Shown here: positions 25,764 through 38,300 of the stretch, piece by piece | Numbering within the stretch: position 1 is the stretch's first letter | Layout: each line of letters starts with the position of its first letter | Notes under the pieces: model-generated | What the model was told of the DNA's origin: nothing | What the model saw: the letters and a program-made list of their open reading frames with translations, nothing else | Databases searched by the model: none | Translations under genes and position numbers: made by a program | NCBI GenBank assembly: GCA_031308135.1 | Contig: JAHLJT010000631.1 | Coordinates: 36,457,579-36,521,578, forward strand | Origin: Acheta domesticus | Taxonomy: Eukaryota; Arthropoda; Insecta; Orthoptera; Gryllidae | Direction of reading: 5' to 3' | Length of the DNA: 64,000 nt

Positions 25764-26014
25764 TCCGCCGCTGACCTCCCCCGCGGCCCCTCGGCCCCCG
25801 CGCTCCGCTTCCGGGTGCGGCGCACGAGATCCAAACCTTCAATATATATTCTACTAATACTGTTTATTTACCTTACAACCATAATCAGTACAGTTACCTT
25901 GCAACCTAACAGTATTTATTGTTAGGGAGTTGGGTGGTAGGATATTCAAAATTAAAAACATATGACAAACAATAGTATAAGAAAATAACATACATGCCAT
26001 CAATGAAAAAATAA

Positions 26015-26150
26015 CAGCATATAGAGAAAAATGGCTCATGCATGTAAAGAGAATGAATACCTCAAGAGTTCCACGAGCCATGTACAATTATATCCCACAA
26101 GGAAGAAGAGATGTTGGTCGACCACCAAAGAGATGGAAAGATCAGTAGGT
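26015..26150 (+). pseudogene. LINE ORF2 C-terminal remnant
   Basis: The plus strand reads EKWLMHVKRMNTSRVPRAMY then QGRRDVGRPPKRWKDQ before a stop. The pattern WL.H..RM....P and GRR..GRPP.RW.DQ is typical of the extreme C-terminus of several non-LTR retrotransposon polyproteins. Only this tail is left, followed by A-rich DNA, as expected of a 5'-truncated insertion. Confidence 0.6.
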
Positions 26151-26250
26151 GCTACAGGCAGTATTGCCTAAGCATAAAAAACAATAAGAAGATGAAGAAC
26201 GGTTTTTGAACCCTTGAACGTTCAAGCCATCGATAGCACTATCGTTCTTC

Positions 26251-26303
26251 GGCGCATGCGCGTTTTGAATTTCGCACCACTTTTGTATTTCTGCGCATGC
26301 GCA
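26251..26303. promoter_or_regulatory. two NRF-1-like palindromes
   Basis: GGCGCATGCGCG (26251-26262) and TGCGCATGCGCA (26292-26303) match the NRF-1/Ewg consensus and lie 41 bp apart. In animals such pairs usually mark promoters. No adjacent first exon is recognised. Confidence 0.4.
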
Positions 26304-28274
26304 GATCGAGATTGCAGTCGATCGCTGTCCTCTATGGTGTGCAAAAACTCGGCGTGCAAATTTACTTACTACGTCAGAAAAATAACTCGCACTGTACGAC
26401 GCTGGGGAGTGGGGAAGTAAATCAATATTTACAGACTAAAAGCAATCTTTCCATTCCCCCTAAATCGCTGGGAAATGTCGAAAACAATCGGCATGCAGAC
26501 CCTTAACCCAAGAGAAATTTCCAGATTAATTTTTTGAATCAGAAAAAATATTTTTAATCCCCTCGAATTTCCCTTATTTTTTATAATAAATGCTTTTTAT
26601 TTGTGCGTTCCATCACAATGGAAAAATATTGAACTGATTTCCCATCAGCGAATCGCAACAGAAGTTAAACACCCCAACTCCATCTCCCCAGCGCACCGAC
26701 TCAGGAGAACATATACCTATCCCCTCACACCTGTCTGGTGGACTCGGTCATGGGGCCTCCTTGGGAGATAGAGGTTTTCTACAAATGTGGCAAATGACAA
26801 GCTTGGTATTGCCTGCCCAAATTATTTTAACTTAACCTCGAGACGATATATTTGCAGAAATTACTTGTAGAACTAATTCTAATAGTATATTAAAATTCCT
26901 TACCTCAAATATTTCTACTTTTCATGTCTAAAACCTTCTCCAAAATTCTGGAACTCGAAAGCGCTATTTTTCAAGATCTTAGTTCACGCGCTTAGACATC
27001 TTGAATTAGCTTAAAAGAAATATGAACTGTAAACTTTCAGGGAACATCAAGAGCGCAAGCTCCACCGAACGTGTTGAAAAATATTTTGTCTTAAATTGAA
27101 GTCTTCGAAACCTGAAAAGAGCTCAAACTGCAACGATCTAATGGAGTTGATGTTTGGAAATAGCACTGCTTGTCGTTCGAAGTAATCCTCTGACAACGAG
27201 CTAGTTTGGACTGCTCAACTGAAAATAAGAAGCATATGAATTACTTGTCAAGAAGCCAATCAGCTTAGGAGCTCTGTAAAGATGCTAAATAAAGTTGTGA
27301 ACACGCCAGTCCGTGAATAATGCATGAAATCGGGGATCGGCTTGCTGCCGCCTGAGCGCATGCAACCCTGTGAACAGGAAACCTTGGGACGTTGCCTACG
27401 CGGTAGCCAGTTATGTTTGCACACAATGGACCTTCGAAACAACCGCTGGTAGTTGCCAAAAAGAGGCATGACTTACTCACTGTTAAGTATAATGTAAATA
27501 TAATACGTAATATCTTGTTTACAAATTTAGAAAATATGTAAACATGTTATTAATTTTATAGTGTTCTTTGTGTTTCATGTTTTGTTAGTTTGTTTCGTCT
27601 GTTCTGAAGCATTTGAACTGAATGCCGAAGCATTTATATTAGTGTTTGTTTAAACAGAGTGCATAGTTTGTTAAAACAGAGCCATGGAAGTGATTCACAG
27701 TGACACGTTTGTTGGAGTGGAAAGAAGCATTGTTTAACGAACGAACGCAGCATCGAATTCACTCTCTTTGTCCTCTAATGGTCTTTGAAAGTGAAAGTAT
27801 TAGAAGCTTTTTCTGCTTTATTAAATCCCAGAGCAACTGTAATGACAGAGAGCATCATCAATTGGTATTTTGATCTTATCAAGTTTAAGAGTTCTCCAAT
27901 TTCTTCTGCCTGTTTCTTTCTTCAGCTCACTAGAAACAGTCATGACTGCTTCGCTTGTTATTAATACCACTATTTTTATCGTCACTATAATTTTTATCAT
28001 TAAAGGTGTTATCTTGATCACCAGCGCCAACAACGGTGGTAGGGACAGCGCCCCTGCCGTCATAGGTAGGCACGATGATAGGCGAAAGGCACAATAGAAC
28101 GTAAAAATAAGAAAAGATAGTACGGGACGTGTCACTTAATTTCATATTCTGGATTGGGTAAATTCGGCATTTTGTAAAATTGAATTTTGTGCGCTGCGTG
28201 AGGCTTTGAGCGTCGGCGATTGATTATTTAATTGAGTGATTGATTAGCGATTCCCGGCTCGTCAGCTTCCAAGG
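26304..28274. other. AT-rich spacer, nothing recognised
   Basis: Frames on both strands at 27820-28145 read as hydrophobic low-complexity sequence and are not convincing. No gene, RNA or repeat could be supported. Confidence 0.45.
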
Positions 28275-28768
28275 TGTTCAGTAAGTGCAGTGCATGTTTT
28301 TACTCGGGAAGTGGCGGTGTTCTTCAGTCGCTGTATGGTTACATCCGGCACCGACCTACCGTCGACTAGCGGGGTTTTCCTCAACTAGGAATCTCCCACT
28401 ATCGGGGCACCGCCCTAACCGGAACAAGCCCTACACTCCCGACAGGTCTCCCGGGATATGTGGTATACGTAGTGCATGTGAGTATAAGTGCGGGTTCGAA
28501 ATAGGGTTAGGATAGGATAAGGAAGATGAAGGAAAGCTCGCACGCTGACCGTGTCCGTTTGTTAGAGTACTGCCCCGGTATTCGCCTCATATTGATCAGA
28601 GAAACCATGGAAAACTACTGACCAGAGCACCGACCGCTACAATTCCCCTTCAGACAGCAACTGAATTCGACCTAGTGTCGAAAATTCTGCTGCCGACAGG
28701 ACTCGAACCCAGGACCTCCCGGTCAGAGGCACTGCATTGACATCAGTGAACGCCCTGAGCCACTTCTC
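28275..28768 (-). mobile_element. tRNA-derived SINE, full-length copy 4
   Basis: On minus the head is AAGTGGCTCAGGGCG then CTGACCGGGAGGTCCTGGG and GGTTCGAGTCC (B box). The body contains CGAATTCAG, TTTTCCATGGTTTCTCTGAT and GGTCGGTGCCGGAT. The end is AAAAACATGCACTGCAC. This is the best preserved head in the window. Confidence 0.82.
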
Positions 28769-29912
28769 CCAGTCGGCGATTGAGTGTCGGCGGCGGCGGC
28801 GGCGGGTCCCGTTGTCTCCCACGGGCGGTTCGCAGGCGACGAGCGCGATTGCGACGCGGAAGCGGCTGGCGGTGGCGGGAACGTCTCTCCGACGAGGACG
28901 CGCTCGGAGCTGCTCGGGCGACGCGGTTTCCGGTGCGGCGCCGCGGCTGCTTTGGGTCACGAGGGAACCTTTGGGGCGGGCGGGCGACACGCGACACGAG
29001 ACGACACGTCTAACACACTGAACTGGAACTTCCTGCTCGCTTATTCACACGAAATGAGAAGAAAAGAAAGAAGAAGCTTCGAGTTTTGATCTTTTTTAGT
29101 ACAAAGCATGCAATTCCTAGCACTTTGGAATTTATTTGGTACACTTTTTGTATATTTTATGTACTATGAGACTTACAGATTGAGTGATGTGGAGTGCTGT
29201 AACATTATTATTGTTATTGTTATTATAGAAGGAATAAGCTGAGTTGCAATTTCGATTGAATACAATATCAATGGGGAAGGCGTTAGAGGCCTCGCTCTCG
29301 TCCCCACCCCCACCATGTCGCTGTCTCCTCCTCCTCCTCTTCTTCCTCCTTCTGCTAGCAGATTTCAAATCGTCTATCAGAATTAGATGTCGATATGTTT
29401 TGTGTATCTTGTATCGTTAATATTAAACTCTTATCTCAAGGAATGGCAGCTGTAAATGGAAGACTTGAAAACAAGCCTCGATTAAAAACGAATTACCCGT
29501 TTTCTTTGACAATTAAAATATTCCTAAAATGGTCACCATTTTGAGAACAATGTGTAATCTGAACAGTAGTTTCATTTCTCTACAGCGGGGATCACTTTCG
29601 GAGAACATTGCGTTCATTATAATAAATAGATTCGATATTTCCTTATGATGTGAAATGAAGACAGATTCATTGTTGTCGTGCACACTTTAACAATCAGAGC
29701 GGAAACCCTTAGAGGTGTCTGTGCACGAGTCAACCCCGTAAAGAAGGAGGCGAGATAGCGATCACCTTCGACAGTGGGCAGCGGTGCTCTGCGTTGGCGC
29801 AACGGCCTGGGGGCGGCGGAGGCGCGGCGGCGGTGAAGCGAGGCGGCGGCGAAGCGAGGCGGCGGCGACGCCACCGCCCCGCAGTCCCTAATCGGAAAAA
29901 TTTCGTTTTTTT
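28769..29912. other. GC-rich patches at 28780-29000 and 29790-29880
   Basis: The first patch is rich in GGC and CGCG and open on both strands. A CTCCTCCTCC run lies at 29326-29350. The second patch carries GGCGGCGG repeats. No gene is recognised. Confidence 0.4.
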
Positions 29913-30003
29913 CGATTTACCACTAGATATTTTCGATTTACCACTAGATATTTTCGATTTACCACTAGATACTTTCGATTTACCACCCGATATTTTCGAT
30001 TTT
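29913..30003 (+). repeat. 21-bp tandem repeat, four units
   Basis: Units of CGATTTACCACTAGATATTT plus one T start at 29913, 29934, 29955 and 29976, then a partial unit at 29997. The period is a whole number of codons, so the plus frame reads FDLPLDI repeatedly. The frame lacks an ATG and is only 74 residues, so coding is doubtful. Confidence 0.9.
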
Positions 30004-33000
30004 GTAGCACATATTTAGCGTGAAAGAAGATCCAAAGTAAATAAATATTAGCGATTAGCAAGACATATTTCAAGAGTTTTATTCACACATTCTGTGGCAA
30101 TGTAATTTTTATAAGAATTTTTACAATGTAAGTACATTTAGACTACTAACTCTTTGTTACACGAAGTTTACTATAATTTAAGTTGATAACGCATGAAAGT
30201 GTGTGTTGGTCCCAGTTTCAACGGCTGATACCGCAGGTCTGTTGACAACTACCCCTTACGGTGGTTTTACGTCCTACCATAGGGCAGTCTAGGTAACCTA
30301 TAAGAAATTCAGATTTGCAGTCGTGTTGCTCAAAAGATGTAGTAGTGGGAAAAGTTCATCCTGCCATTAACATGTATTCACATAGCCTATTGACTTGTGA
30401 TTTTTTAAAAGACCATCAATCCAGCTGTGACAGAAAAATGTAATATTTTCTTAGACAATCACAAATGACAACTTCATATTTACACGAACTGAAATCTAAT
30501 ATTATTATTTTTATATTATGTAATTATTTTAATTTTTCTGATATCCTCATGGCAGTCTGCTTAACTAGTGTCGTTAACCTACACAGTTAATTAAAATAAG
30601 AGACCTTTTAGAAGCTTAGAGCTTGGAGTTCTATTAATTCCGAGTACGACAGCAATGAAATTCTTGTAATTTGGTATTTAAGTGAACATTTCATTAAGGA
30701 AATCATTTTTGAAGAACCGAGAGAAAATTGTCTGAAGTCGGAGCTACTTAGCAGATGAAACCAGGAGTCCCTCATCAAAAGTATTGGAAGACCGCGCGGT
30801 TCGCAGTCTTCAATACAAGAGTATTCGCGGTCTTTCAATATAAGAGTAAACTTCCATATTTGCAATTATTATTACCTGAGTATCACAAAAATGTTGATTC
30901 ATGTATTTATGACTGATTTGTAAAGTTCCTTTGCGTAATACAGTGTTTGCTGGAATACAAACACTCATCGCATATAAGCTCCGCCAGGTTTTTTTAATGA
31001 AAATTTCGGAATATTTTTCATTTTTCACTCTCTTCTGTCCCTGCAAAGTAAACAGCTTAACATTAACACCATAGGTGATGTTGGCCATTACTTCTAGAAG
31101 TAATATATACTTCACATTTTATTGTTTTCGATGTTGTTTTAAAGCTGGTAATAACTTACAATATTAGTTTTCAACAGGTCGTAAGAAAACTGCAGGCGGG
31201 ATGTCGGAAGTAAAAAGAGCTATCAATTGTATAAATAAAAACAAAAGAAAATTTTCGAAAAAATACTTCGCTTCATTTCGAAATAGTCGCATATTAGCTC
31301 CCCTCTATTGATTGTTGCCAATTTTTGAGAAAAAAGAGTAAACTTCTATTCGAAAAAAATACGGTTATTTGTATACGTTGTATGCGCACGTTGTTCTTTG
31401 TTCGGCTAGAGCTGCAATTGCCAAGGCAGGGGGGGGCGGGGGCGGGGGCCAGGCCCCCGGTGCGCCCCCGAGCGTGACGCCGCCTCCGCCCGCGGCCCCG
31501 TCTGCATGCGCCAGCGCCAACCTCCCCCCACCCCCACCCCCGCAGGCGCAGCTGCCCCCCTGCAATTTAGAGAGCACTGCGCTGACTCGGAACAGGAGGG
31601 GTTATCGTTTTAGAAGCTTAGGGACCAAACGTTTTGGAACATCTGCTTTTGGGCGAAGATTGATCTTCCGACGATTTGTCTATTGACGTGACTCCATGAG
31701 ACGTGTTCACGGCTAGAGCTTTTCTTACATGCACAAACGGACATAGATCAGCTTTTCTTCCTTTTAAGGGTATGAATAAAAGCATTTGTTGATTTAATAA
31801 ATAATAAAAACTTAAAATTGTGGTTGATTATAGCCTACGTCCAATTCCAATTAAGAATAAAAGATTTCTTCGTAATTTTCTACTTTCAATTAGTTTTATG
31901 CAAATTTTATCATCCGCTTTGATGATTTATTTAGAAGAAATGCTTTTGTTTGAAAAATGTTTAAACTGAGGAATTTTATTTTATCCTATTGAGTGAATCG
32001 TGATAAAACACTTTCATGAAAGTATTTTCGAAGTGCATAACACGTTAAGTGTCCCCAACCTTTATGTTAATAATTTTTCGTAATTATTCCTTTCCGCTAC
32101 TGTTAAAAAATAGTTCGATGCTGTATTTTTGCCAAAGCATTAGGTTTGTCGCAAGAGTTGTTTCGTTTTATATCAGTAATAAAAAATACAGCCGGTTTAC
32201 GCCTGTTGTTTTCAAGTCTCCAAACAAATCGTCAGTGCCGTATAATTCCTATTAATAGACCCCTTTGTTGAGATTGTAAATGGGCCTGTGTGTGTCGTTC
32301 AAAGGCTTCCCTCTCCCCAGTCGCCTAGTTTGTGGGCGACGGGGGCCACTGCACAATTGAGCGCGAATTGGCGCAGAACTTTCAGGTGAACTGCATTCCT
32401 GAGCGGTGGCGATTCGATCGCGTCTTAGAATTGGCTAGTTAAAGGGAAAGAGCGTCAAAAATACTTCGGTAGCTGTTTTCTCTACATTCGCGTAGGTTTT
32501 CTCTAATGTGCATCGATTGCATCAACCACACAGCTTTATTGCGAAATGTTTCTTGATGTTTTGTGGGAATTAAGATACCTCAGTAGTATAGTAGATTCGT
32601 ATTAATGTATACATATGGAGGCATTATTTTAATAGTGGTACAACTCCAGTGACACTCATTTAGAGATTAAAGTTAGCTCTAAAGTTAAAGGATTATAAAA
32701 AGTCGAGAATGGAGGTAGACAAACAAATTTTCTCTTATAAGATATTTACTTGTTCGTCTGAAGATGTTATGAATTAGCGTACTGTATACTTCGCGGAATA
32801 TTGGGGGTGTAAAAGAGTTATACCACCATAAAAATGAGATTACTAGGCCAAATAATTCTAAGAAAAGTTGAAAATAAAGACAATATCGATTTATTAAAGC
32901 AGATTACAAATTTAATAGTACTGTTGAGGCACATTTTCTTAATCTTCTTGAAATCGTTTGGTTCCTACCTGCAGATCAGTGAAATACACTCACGTGATTA

Positions 33001-33530
33001 ACGCTTGAAATGAATGGAAACAAATCAAGCATATCATGTTTCTTCTCATTACCCTTCCTTTGCTGTGGTTGTAGAAGTGGATGGGATATTTACATTTTTT
33101 GAAGTTACAGTTCTTCCTCATCCACTGATGGTTTGTGTGTAGTTAAGTTTACTGTGGGGAAACCAAAATCTTGATTTAAGGTGTACTTGTACATAATTAT
33201 AAGAAACTTCTGTTTGACAAATCTAATCTATCTACTTTTTAGCCAGTTACAAACACAATTTTGTTCATTTTTCTTCCTTCTTGTTACAGACTTTAGGAGG
33301 TCTTTTAACTCATACACCATTAGGTTTAATTTCTGTTAAAATAAAAAAGGTGCGATGTAATTATATTATTTTTGTTGTTCCTATTACCAAATCTGGATCA
33401 AGCTCTTTATTATCATATCACTGCAGACACTATAAATATCTCGAAAATAGCTCACCACAAGACGTGTAGAAAAACCATGTAGCCGTACCATTGGATTTGT
33501 ATCACTATCAAAATAAATAGATTGCAATCT
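30004..33530. other. AT-rich spacer with a G-rich block at 31429-31560
   Basis: The block has GGGGGGCGGGGGCGGGGG on plus followed by C-rich DNA, giving G-quadruplex potential on both strands. Elsewhere only short unrecognised frames occur. A balanced stretch at 32290-32440 may be conserved non-coding DNA or an old repeat. Confidence 0.45.
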
Positions 33531-34107
33531 CCTGTGATTCACCCCGTCGAGGTGGGTTGGTCCACGTCCTGACGGGGGGATGCAGAGAAGGCTCACAAGT
33601 GTTCCTTTCTCCATTTTTTCATCTTCTTGCTTCTCATTTCATGTCATGTACGTTCTTTTCACTCCTTTTTCTTCCTCACTGGCCTTCTCTGTATGCTGAA
33701 CGCCCACCCATGTGTTTGCCGTGCATGGCGACCCGTGTCGGAGGGAATGTGTGTCCTGGCAGTTGAGAGACCTGTTTGTTTCCCAACTAGTCCTGGTGCT
33801 ATGTCTTTTGGCTTGCACTAAGGGGTACGTCTACGTATTTTTGGGGAACATTCCTTGTAGGTGTCAATACACTCGCTTTGGCCTCGGACTCTTCTAGACG
33901 GGCGGTCGGGAGCTAACCCACTCCCGATCAATCGGCTCGGACTAGGTCTTGCACTGAACTCCAGGGTGAGCGGGGGGATCCACGGCGGTGCAGCGCTGTG
34001 ACATTCCCCTACTATATCTCCTTGTCAGCCCTGGCACCCCAGTGGGGTGTCCCCTTGTTGGGCTCCATGGTGGGTGGGGAGCACGGAGACGAATCTGCTT
34101 CAATCGT

Positions 34108-34864
34108 ATGGAGCCCAAAACAAACCCCTTGCCCTCTTCCGCAAGGAAGAGGCGATGTGAGACGGTAGATTTGAATAGCTTCTTCCTTCGGGAAGAGAAC
34201 AAACCAAAGAAACCTCGGTTTCTTGTCATGTCGTGTGTTGAAGTTGAAAAATCCTTCAAAAGTGTTAGTGCGGTCCGCCTCGCGCGAGCCATTGAAGACT
34301 GTTTTGGAAAGCTGCAAGCGGTCGTGCGACAGAGGAATGGTACCATTCTTTTCGAAGCGCGCACCGATGAGCAGATTGACAAGATCCAAAAAACCAAGCA
34401 GATTGCCGGCCTCCAAGTGGAAGTGACCACTCACCCTACCCTTAACTTATGTAAGGGAGTGGTCAATCACGAAGACTTTGCGCTTGAAAGTGAGGACGAA
34501 CTTCTCTCCTTTTTTAAGAACCACGGTGTAACGGAGGTGTATAGGATCAGGAGGAAGGAGAATGGGAAAGAGATCCCCACTCCCACCTTGATCCTGACTT
34601 TTAATCTCCCTTCTCTCCCAGAGAAAATTAGCTGTGGGTACTATAACCTTCGCGTGCGGCAGTATGTGNNNNNNNNNNNNNNNNNNNNNNNNNNNNNNNN
34701 NNNNNNNNNNNNNNNNNNNNNNNNNNNNNNNNNNNNNNNNNNNNNNNNNNNNNNNNNNNNNNNNNNNNAACAAGTGCCCCACATATCTGAGAGAGCGGGA
34801 GATCCAAAGGATTAGGGTGACGGAGAAGGTATCTTTCCCGGAGCGAAACGCCGATACCTGGTGA
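34108..34864 (+). pseudogene. LINE ORF1 (gag-like nucleic-acid-binding protein), interrupted by gap
   Basis: From ATG at 34108 the frame reads MEPKTNPLPSSARKRR and continues through VVNHEDFALESEDEL, LILTFNLPSLPEKI and GYYNLRVRQYV, the pattern of I-group ORF1 proteins just before their zinc knuckles. The assembly gap then removes the region where CCHC knuckles are expected; after it, CPTYLREREIQRIRV resumes, in a different frame given 100 N. The true gap length is unknown, so the frame across it cannot be judged. Confidence 0.75.
34669..34768. other. assembly gap, 100 N
   Basis: Exactly 100 N, the usual placeholder for a gap of unknown size. Confidence 0.99.
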
Positions 34865-35387
34865 AGAACCCTGTTGATCTCAGGCGTTCTTTTTCTAGCA
34901 CTCTGGCGAACACGGTCAAAGCGACGAGCATTCAGTCCTCTCCTGCTACTCCTCCAGTAGCGAACTTTTGTTGCCAGGTATCCCCAGTGGACTTCCCTGA
35001 GGAGACATCGCCTTTGCAAGGTGGGAAAATAATAATCCCCACAAATTCAAGACACCACCCAAGAAGACAACAAAGACAAAGACAGAACAAGAATCCACTT
35101 CTCAGCCGCGCAAGAAGGCTGATGTCACACGGCCTATTGGCCTGGACAAGAAAAATGATAGATCCTCGAAACTCCGACCACCTACCCCGACTCCTGAAAC
35201 TCGCTCTGAGCGATCTCTCAGCCTGTCGAGCAGTGGTCAGGACGAGTCCGCCTCGGAGGAAACTTCAGCCGGGATGGACACTCGCTCCTTCGGGCGGCAG
35301 AGGCGAAAAAAGGAAAAGAAGAAATCCTCTTAACTTCTTAAACAACGGCTCTCCTATCCTGGAATCTGAACGGATTTTCTCTCCGAC

Positions 35388-38300
35388 GGGACGAATTAAA
35401 ATTCTTATTGTCCCGTTATACACCATCAATTTTCTGCTTACAGGAAACTCATCTTTCTCCACCACGGTCCATACACTTTCGCGGTTTCACCCCTTATAGG
35501 GTTGATGTCGATGACGGCCTCCGCGCTCACGGCGGAGTTTACTACTTTGGTCCAGGATTCGCTGTATTCTGCAGAAATCCCTGTTCACACAGATCTTCAA
35601 ACAGTTTGTGTGCGGGTGTATCTGCCGTCCCTCTCACTCACCGTATGTAATATCTATATTCCCCCAAGACAAACGGTGTCGGCTGAAGACCTTCTAAGTC
35701 TAATAAACCAATTGCCCACACCTTTCTTGGTTGTGGGTGATGTAAACGCCCACAGCCCTCTTTGGGGTTCCTCTCGTACGTGTCAAAGAGGTGCTATTTT
35801 GGAATCTGTCATCGACACCATGAATTTGGCTATTCTCAACACTGGGGAACCAACTCATTTTGCCGTAGCTACGAATTCTAGCACGGCTATTGATGTAGCC
35901 CTTTGCAGCTCTTCACTTGCTACTGCTATGCGGTGGACCATATTAGAAGATCTTTATGGAAGCGACCATTACCCACGATTGTCCACATGGATCATCTTCG
36001 CCGTAGCTGTGCACGGCCCCCTCAATGGATCGTGCGACGAGCTGACTGGTCGACATTCCAGAATAATGTTAACCTGTCAGACGGTCCCTTCGGAAATGTG
36101 GACGAAATGACAGAACATTTTAATAGCGCTGTACTCGCTGCCGCTTCCACCGCAATTCCGAAGGCAAGTGGTAAACCGCGACAACCCTTTCGTTCCGTGG
36201 TGGAATGAGAACTGCTCGAGAGCGGTCAGTGCTCGAAAAAAGGCACTGGCAACGTCTCAGACACTATCCAACAGTGGATAACTTAATCGAGTATAAAAGA
36301 TGCCGGGCGAAGGCTAGAAGAACTATCGTAGAGAGCAAAAATGCATCGTGGAGAGCGTACGTTTCGTCTCTCAATTGTCACACGCCACCACGCCTGGTAT
36401 GGAGAAAAATTCGACAGATAAGAGGACACTCTTACCAAATACGGTGCCAGGTCTCCTGAAAAACGGCGAAATGATTACATCTCTAGATATGATTGTAGAA
36501 GAACTCGCCGCACACTATGAAGCCATGTCAAGTTCGGCGAACTACGCTCCTGACTTTCTTTTGATCAAAGAAAGGATGGAGAGCCGTCCGTTGGATTTCT
36601 TCTGCAGAGCGTGTGAAGATTACAACACACCTTTCTCCATATCGGAATTGCGCTCTGCTCTTGCATTGGCCAGACGAACTGCCCCAGGTCCTGATGAAAT
36701 ACACAACTTAATGTTACAACATCTTCCTGATGTGGCGATGCAATTTCTCCTCCGCCTTTATAATCGCATCTGGGAAGAGCACACCATCCCTGCTGTATGG
36801 CGAGAAACCATAGTTATCCCAGCTCTGAAGGAGGGAAAGGATCGGTCGCTGGCATCGAGCTACCGACCTCTCGCTCTCACCAGCTGCGTTTGCAAAGTTC
36901 TGGAACGGATGGTAAACCAGCGCTTGATCTGGACCTTGGAGTGCAGAAACCTACTGGCACCAATTCAGTACGGTTCAGGAAACACCGGTCTACCCTTGAC
37001 CATCTCGTCGCTTTGGCAACGGAAATTTCAACCTCGTTCGTTCTGAGACAACACCTTGTCGCCGTACTATTCGATATAGAAAAGGCGTATGACACCACTT
37101 GGAGGTATGGCATTCTGCGAACCTTGCACTCGTGGGGATTCAGGGGGAAGCTCCCCTTATTCCTCCAAAATTCTTATCGGACAGATCTTTCAGAGTTCGC
37201 ATTGGTGACAAACTGTCTAACAGTCACCCCCTTGAAACGGCATCCCCCAAGGCTCGGTGCTAAGTGTCACTCTGTTTGCCATAGCCATAAATAGTATAGC
37301 GTCGGTCGTGAGGGAACCTGTGAAGGCATCGCTGTTTGTAGATGATTTTGCCATTTTTTGTTCATCCAGCAGCATAAGTGTGATCCAGAGGCAGCTCCAA
37401 CTGGTGCTCAACAAGCTACATGAATGGAGCATGTCGACAGGTTTCAAGTTCTCACCTACTAAATGCACTGGAATGCACTTCTGCAGAATATACCATTTGC
37501 ATAGCGATCCAATCCTGTACTTGGGAGGAAATCAGCTTCCATTCACTGACTCTGCCAGGTTTCTGGGGCTGACTTTTGACAAGTCTCTCACGTGGCGCTC
37601 TCATATCCGCACATTGCAAACCAGATGCGTCTCCCCCCTCAATCTTCTTCGAATGCTTAGTGGCACTTCATGGGGAGTCGACCGCATTACCCTACTGCGG
37701 TTATACAGAGCACTCATTCGCTCAGCATTGGATTACGGTAGTGAAGTGTATGGTTCTGCAGCTCCTTCCACCCTTCGACCCATCAACAGCATACACCACG
37801 CTGGAATTCGCCTCTCAACAGGTGCGTATCGCACCAGCCGTATCGAATGCATTCTAGCTGACGCTGGGGAGCCATCCTTAAAAATAAGGCGAGATATTCT
37901 ATTAGCGTCTTATGGTGCTAAAGTGTCAGGCCTCTCTAATCATCCTTGTCGCCGAATAATCACTCGCCCAAAATATGAATCTTCTTATATTCTTCGAACT
38001 TCGCTACCCCAGCCCCCAGGCATTCGATTGCGAAATCTTTTGCGGGGACTTAATGTCGATCTTCCCACTCCTGTGAAACCCCCAAATGACCTGATTCCCC
38101 CTTGGAAACTCCTTCTCCCCAATATTGACCTCAGACTCTCCAATCTTCCCAAACAAAATACTAGTCCTCTGGGTTACCAGAAGCAGTTTCAGGGTATGAG
38201 GGAAGCCTATCCGGATCATCTATTCTTGTACACGGACGGGTCATCGCACAATGACGCAGTGGCGTGTAGTTTTCATTGCATCTGGGCCACCAAATCATAT

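Larger units (their letters stand above)
24700..25840. promoter_or_regulatory. large GC-rich, CpG-rich island with embedded minisatellites
   Basis: About 1.1 kb of very GC-rich DNA in an AT-rich background. It contains a purine-rich minisatellite, a perfect 20-bp array, GC-box-like GGGGGCGTGG and GGGGCGTGGC at 25612-25636, and a GCTC run. This resembles a CpG-island promoter, but no first exon can be proven; AT-rich DNA resumes at about 25840. Confidence 0.4.

Noticed and set aside
24765..25842. Three overlapping minus-strand frames of about 320 codons
   Set aside because: They are open in all three phases because of the stop-free 20-bp array and GC-rich flanks; proteins are reading-frame shadows of a minisatellite.
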